DNA of 64,000 nucleotides from Vesta saturnalis. Its lineage: Eukaryota > Arthropoda > Insecta > Coleoptera > Lampyridae. Shown piece by piece: positions 59,990 to 64,000 of the stretch (within the stretch, counting starts at the first letter, position 1; each line of letters begins with the position of its first letter). A program made the translations under genes and the position numbers. The DNA is taken from NCBI GenBank assembly GCA_036346205.1, contig JARFJB010000749.1, forward strand, positions 907,501 to 971,500, given 5' to 3'. The notes beneath the pieces were generated by a model, which worked only from the letters and a program-made list of their open reading frames with translations, searched no databases and was not told where the DNA came from.

Positions 59990-61930
59990 AGGTGATACTA
60001 AAATCGCGATATCGCTCATCGCTACCCGCGCGCAATGAGCGCGTCTTCAACCGTCGTAGGCCTCTAACTCTGTTATTTATTCACGAAATAGATCGAAATT
60101 TCAGATTAAGGTACTTCATACTTTTGCGAAAGTCTGATAATTTAATTTATTGCAGAGACACAGGTAGTTTGCCTAAAAACGAGAGGGGTATGTGGCTGCA
60201 CGCGCGCAATGAGCGCGTCTTCAATAGTCGCTAGGTCTCTAACTGTGTTATTTATTAGCGAAATCGATCGAAATTTCAGATTAGGATACTTCACACTTTT
60301 GGAAAAGTCTGATAAGTTAATTGATTGCAGAGACACCGATAGTTTTCCTAAAAACGAGAGGTGTATGTGGCTGCCCATGCGCAATGGGCGCGTCTTCAAT
60401 CGCCGCTAGGTCTATAACTGTGTTATTTATTAACGAAACCGATCAAAATTTCAGATTAAGATACTTCATACTTTTGCAAAAATTTGATAATTTAATTGGT
60501 TGCAGAGCCTCCAATAGTTTTCCTAAAAACAAGAGGAGCTTGTGGCTGCCCGCGCGTAATGAACGCGTCTTGAATCGTCGTAGGTCTCTAACTGTGTTAT
60601 TTATTAACAAAATCGATCAAAATTTCAGATTAAGATACTTCATACTTTTGGGAAAATCTGATAATTTAATTGATGCAGAGCCACCCAAAGTTTTCATAAA
60701 AACAAGAAGTGCATGTGGCTGTCTGCGCGCAATGAGCGCGTTTTCAATGGCCACTAGGTCTCTAACGGTGTTATTTATTAACAAAGTCGATCGAAATTTG
60801 AGATTAAGATAGATCATACTTTTGGGAAAGTCCGATGATTTAATTGCTTGCAGATACACTGATATTTTTTCTAAAAACGAAAGGTGTATGTGGCTGCCCC
60901 CGCGCAATGGCGCGTCTTCAATCGTTGCTAGGTTTCCAATTGTGTTGTTTATTTACGAAATCGATCGAAATTTCAGATTAAGATACTTTAAACTTTTGAA
61001 AATATGTAAGCATTTAATTGATTGCAGAGACACCGATAGTTTTCCGAAAAATGAGAGGTATATGTGGCTGCCCGTGCGCAAAGGCGGGTCTTCAATCGTT
61101 GCTAGGTCTCTAACTGTGTTATTTATCCACGAAATCGGTCGAAATTTCAGATTAAGATACTTCATACTGTTGAAAAAGTCTTGCAATTTAATTGATTGTA
61201 GAGACACCGATAGTTTTCCTAAAATCGATAGGTGCATGTAACTGCCCGCCAGCAATGAGCGCGTCTTCAATCGTCGTAGGTCTCCAACTGTGTTATTTAT
61301 TCACGACATCAATCGAAACTTCAGATTAAGATACTTCATACTTTTGCGAAAATGTTAGAATTTAACTGGTTACAAAGACACCGATAGTTTTCCTAAAAAC
61401 GATAAGTGCATGTGGCTGCCCGCACGCAATGAGTGCGTCTTCATTCGTCGTTAGGTCTCTAACTGTGTTATTTTTTAACGGAGTCGATCGAAATTTCAGA
61501 TTAAGATAGTTCGTACTTTTGGGAAAGTTTGATAATTTAATTGATTGCAGACACCGATACTTTTCTTAAAAACGAGAGGTGCTTATCGCTGCCCGCGCGT
61601 AATGAACGCGTCTTCAATCGCCGCTAGGTCTCTAACTGTGTTATTTATTAACGAACTCGATGGAAATTTCAGATTGTGATACTCCATACTTTTGGGAAAA
61701 TTTGATAATTTAATTGATTGCAGAGGTACTGATAGTTTTTCTAAAAACGAGAGGTGTATGTGGCTGCCCGCGCGCAATAAGTCCGTCTTCGATCGTCGCT
61801 AATTATCTAACTGTGTTATTTATTAACGAAATTTCAGATTAAGATACTTTATCCTTTTGCGAATGTGTGATAATTTAATTGATTGCAGAGATACTGATAG
61901 TTTTCGTAAAAACGAGGAATATGGCTGTCC
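59990..61930 (-). repeat. ~175-bp satellite array, reverse orientation
   Basis: The same monomer as 53012-56300 but inverted. The cctaaaaacgagagg block recurs near 60172, 60347, 60520, 60695, 60870, 61045, 61217, 61390, 61565, 61740 and 61905, so the spacing is 172-175 bp with about 11 units. It faces the other array across 3.7 kb. Confidence 0.95.
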
Positions 61931-62334
61931 CACTCGGGGTGTAATTACGGTTTTTCCATTGCTATAGCTTTTATGTTACTTTATTAAAATGGTTTATACT
62001 TAACTATAATAAGCCCTGTGCTATGTGCATTATATGGTTGTTATTACAATTGCTTTTGCCCTAATAGCGTTGAAATTATTAATAAAAAAACCATCAATAT
62101 AATTCTCTATAGTAGGTATTGTTATACGCATACTGGTGGATGACATCGTCGCTCAAATGACCGTCGCTATCTTCACACAGGTAGATATCTAGGGTTTTTT
62201 CCCCATTCCTTAAATGAGATCAAAGTGGGTTTTTTAAAGAAATCTCTTTATTTCCGATTTGAGTTGATAACCTCAAATTTGATTCAATTTTATAATTAGC
62301 ATTGTTTATACCTAGTGTCGATTGTATTTTAAAA
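61931..62334. other. Upstream region of the XLF gene
   Basis: AT-rich with no clear TATA/initiator pair. It presumably contains the start site, since the gene's ATG is at 62335. Confidence 0.4.
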
Positions 62335-63152
62335 ATGTGGTGTCCTCTCGTTTTAAATGAAACTAATTACTTATTAAAGTATATTCATCAATCAGATATA
62401 AAAATATATATAACAGATTGTAAACAAATATGGTCAGAAGAATTATCTCAAGTGGGATTGATTCAACGATTTCAGGAGTTAAACCCATTATTCGACATTT
62501 CATTATTAACAGAAAATGAACTTGTAGAGCGAGTATTAACGTTAGTACATGAACTTAACCCAAGCAACTCATACACTCTTACATATCAGTCAGCTAACTT
62601 AGTATTTGAACTAAAGTGTAAACAAGAAGTCTCAATTAAATTTAAATTTGATTTTGCACCAGAGAATGACGTTGCAGTAATTAAACAGATTTTTTTAATA
62701 ATTAATTAATGAATCATTTGTAGTTTTTTAACCAATTTACATTACCACTTATGCAAAGTATACAATATTTAGAAATGAGACAGAAAAAGTTAGTAGATCA
62801 GTTAGAAAAAAAAGATAAGGAAATACAGGAGCATGTTTTAGAAAATGGTGAACTTACACGAAGTTTGTTATCCTTTTTATTTCATAAATGTATTTTAATA
62901 TTTTTATTTTAGAAGCTTTAGTCACAAAAAAATTTGATCGAAACACTGTAATAGATTCTGTTCCACAGGAACTTCTAGTTAACGTATTTGGAAAATCCAA
63001 GATATTTTACGAATCATTTGCTGAAAAATTTGGTGTTATTAAATACTCACAAATGTATATAATAATGAACTTGTTCAACATAATCTATTTGATTTTCTTA
63101 CAGAAAAGATGAAAGTCCCAGGAAAAAATTAAAGACAGCTGTGGATACGTGA
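62335..63152 (+). CDS. NHEJ1: NHEJ1/XLF-like DNA repair protein, four exons, 223 aa
   Basis: Exons 62335-62676, 62724-62862, 62913-63054 and 63104-63152, with introns of 47, 50 and 49 bp (gtaatt...gtag, gtttgt...ttag, gtatat...acag). Joined in phase they give 223 codons. The head begins MWCPLVLNETNYLLKYI and IYITDCKQIWSEELSQ, matching the XLF pattern of a beta-sandwich head with '..VSDL.QVW.E' and a following 'QR..ELN' helix. Then comes the LPLM motif, a coiled coil (SIQYLEMRQKKLVDQLEKKD) and the strongly XLF-like KDKEIQEH block. The C-terminus is short and basic (ESPRKKLK). XLF bridges XRCC4 filaments and stimulates ligase IV in non-homologous end joining in the nucleus. Human XLF has 299 residues; the shorter tail here lacks an obvious aromatic Ku-binding end. 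The start is the first ATG in frame in good context (aaaaATG). Identification is by eye but matches along the whole length. Confidence 0.75.
62677..62723 (+). other. XLF intron 1
   Basis: 47 bp, gtaatt...tttgtag, phase 0. Removing it joins ENDVA to FFNQFTLPLM, restoring the head-to-coil transition. Confidence 0.75.
62863..62912 (+). other. XLF intron 2
   Basis: 50 bp, gtttgt...attttag, phase 1. Without splicing the reading stops at once. Confidence 0.7.
63055..63103 (+). other. XLF intron 3
   Basis: 49 bp, gtatat...tcttacag, phase 2. Confidence 0.65.
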
Positions 63153-63342
63153 TATTTATTTAACAATATTATGTGAACTGTGGAGTGTTTGGTAATGTTG
63201 TGAGGGTAGAGTAATCTATGTTGGTATCCATCCAATCAGGAAACTAAAACATTTTATAATATTAAATTGATTATGAGTTTTCTGAACATACATAATTGCT
63301 TTTTTCATAATTTTTGTTTACATTTCCACTTTTCGTTTTCAA
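63153..63342. other. 3' flank of the XLF gene
   Basis: AT-rich, no feature recognised. It probably includes the 3' UTR. Confidence 0.4.
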
Positions 63343-63492
63343 AGGTGGAGGTGCAGTTGTATGCACCAGCACTAATAAATTATTTGAAACAGAATGAACA
63401 CTTCCTAACCATATTTTATGTCCTGCTTTTAAACGTTGTTCTGATGAATATAATCTGAAAAAAAAATTTCTGCCTTATAATTCAGTCTCGTG
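63343..63492 (+). pseudogene. Possible decayed exon downstream of XLF
   Basis: After gttttcaaa the frame reads GGGAVVCTSTNKLFETE, one stop (TGA), then TLPNHILCPAFKRCSDEYN and LKKKFLPYNSVS to a stop. Both halves look coding and share one frame, so this may be a gene piece with a single nonsense change. Family unknown. Confidence 0.3.
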
Positions 63493-64000
63493 ATGCATTT
63501 TAAATTTATGCTAAATGTCTATGTATAGTATGTGATTCATTTGCAGTAACGACTTCAATGCATTAGAAAGGTATGCACATTAGAATGATGGTTGGACTCG
63601 TCAAGTTAAGTGGTAGAGGTAGATACATTATTCCCGATCGACTTTGTATCATATAAGATACATAGATGTACTGACAATGAATGGAGGATGTCATTATCAG
63701 TGTTAGTGTCAGTAGTAGATCTCCAGGAGTTTTGATATATTTTAAACAGGAACAGTAAACATGTTAATTCCAGTTTTTCAATGACAACCAAGAATAGACC
63801 CAGCATTCCATATCATCTTATAAGGAATTGTTTTGCTTGAACATAACATAGCTTTTTGGCAGCGACATTTCTGGAGGGACTCATGATGTAAAAAGACCAG
63901 GTGTAGCAATCCCAAGGATGTGCAGTAGTCATCTGACCAATCAGAAATTGTTGAAAATGTAACCAAACAATAAACAATTAAAAACAACGCTTATATCATG
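63493..64000. other. Unassigned end of window
   Basis: Less AT-rich than average. Minus-strand open frames exist but no family is recognised. Confidence 0.4.

Noticed and set aside
53012..61930. CRISPR-like repeat array
   Set aside because: Units are adjacent tandem copies without spacers, and the DNA is eukaryotic.

Overview
This is AT-rich eukaryotic nuclear DNA, almost certainly from an insect. The evidence is host-type splice sites, short introns of about 50 bp, I-type and Penelope retroelements, several mariner/Tc1 families, a hAT element, tRNA-derived SINEs and a tandem satellite. I cannot fix the order; a beetle or another TE-rich insect fits. Most of the window is a nest of mobile elements, many bounded by (TA)n tracts. 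Only two convincing host genes remain: a secreted leucine-rich-repeat gene (39693-40769, minus) and a four-exon gene that I read as NHEJ1/XLF, a DNA double-strand-break repair factor (62335-63152, plus). A lone 114-bp internal exon lies at 39465-39578.

Layout. 1-1063: 3' end of an I-type LINE followed by a gag-like ORF1 fragment. 1169-3580: element 'A'. 3629-10874: a broken array of Penelope-like elements, partly inverted. 10944-12440: a spliced mariner pseudogene. 12940-13243: a DDE transposase fragment. 13840-15999: a mariner-like element with 650-bp inverted ends. 16136-21693: element 'C', split by a hAT with a perfect 8-bp target duplication. 21874-23453: a rosa-type (DD41D) mariner with an open 349-codon ORF. 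23500-27302: two LINE relics. 27303-34714: a longer I-type LINE, split by element 'B' (29847-32422) and a SINE (33948-34277). 34715-36834: a minus-strand copy of the same LINE, forming a palindrome. 36839-38830: inverted-repeat and foldback-type sequences. 38850-40830: host island. 41720-44808: a large foldback element. 44809-47228: element 'D'. 47303-49890: mariner fragment, Maverick/Polinton-type integrase relic and an unrecognised acidic pseudogene. 50338-51766: mariner end, SINE and small palindrome. 52200-53008: an 8-bp minisatellite. 53012-56300 and 59990-61930: the same ~175-bp satellite in opposite orientations around 3.7 kb of mostly unique DNA. 62335-63152: XLF gene.

The most unusual component is the A/B/C/D family. 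It has four diverged copies of about 2.4-2.6 kb. In each, both ends run into (TA)n, except one end of D, which is truncated. All share a central CCAAT plus TATA-type promoter and two splice donors at fixed places, and I see no transposase, reverse transcriptase or classical LTR. Copy B sits inside the endonuclease codons of a LINE, where no microsatellite belongs, so the TA tracts probably arrive with the element or grow after insertion. The foldback elements carry CTCF-like motifs, and two of these face each other across the LRR gene. Gene-level calls rest on reading translations and motifs by eye; no database search was possible.
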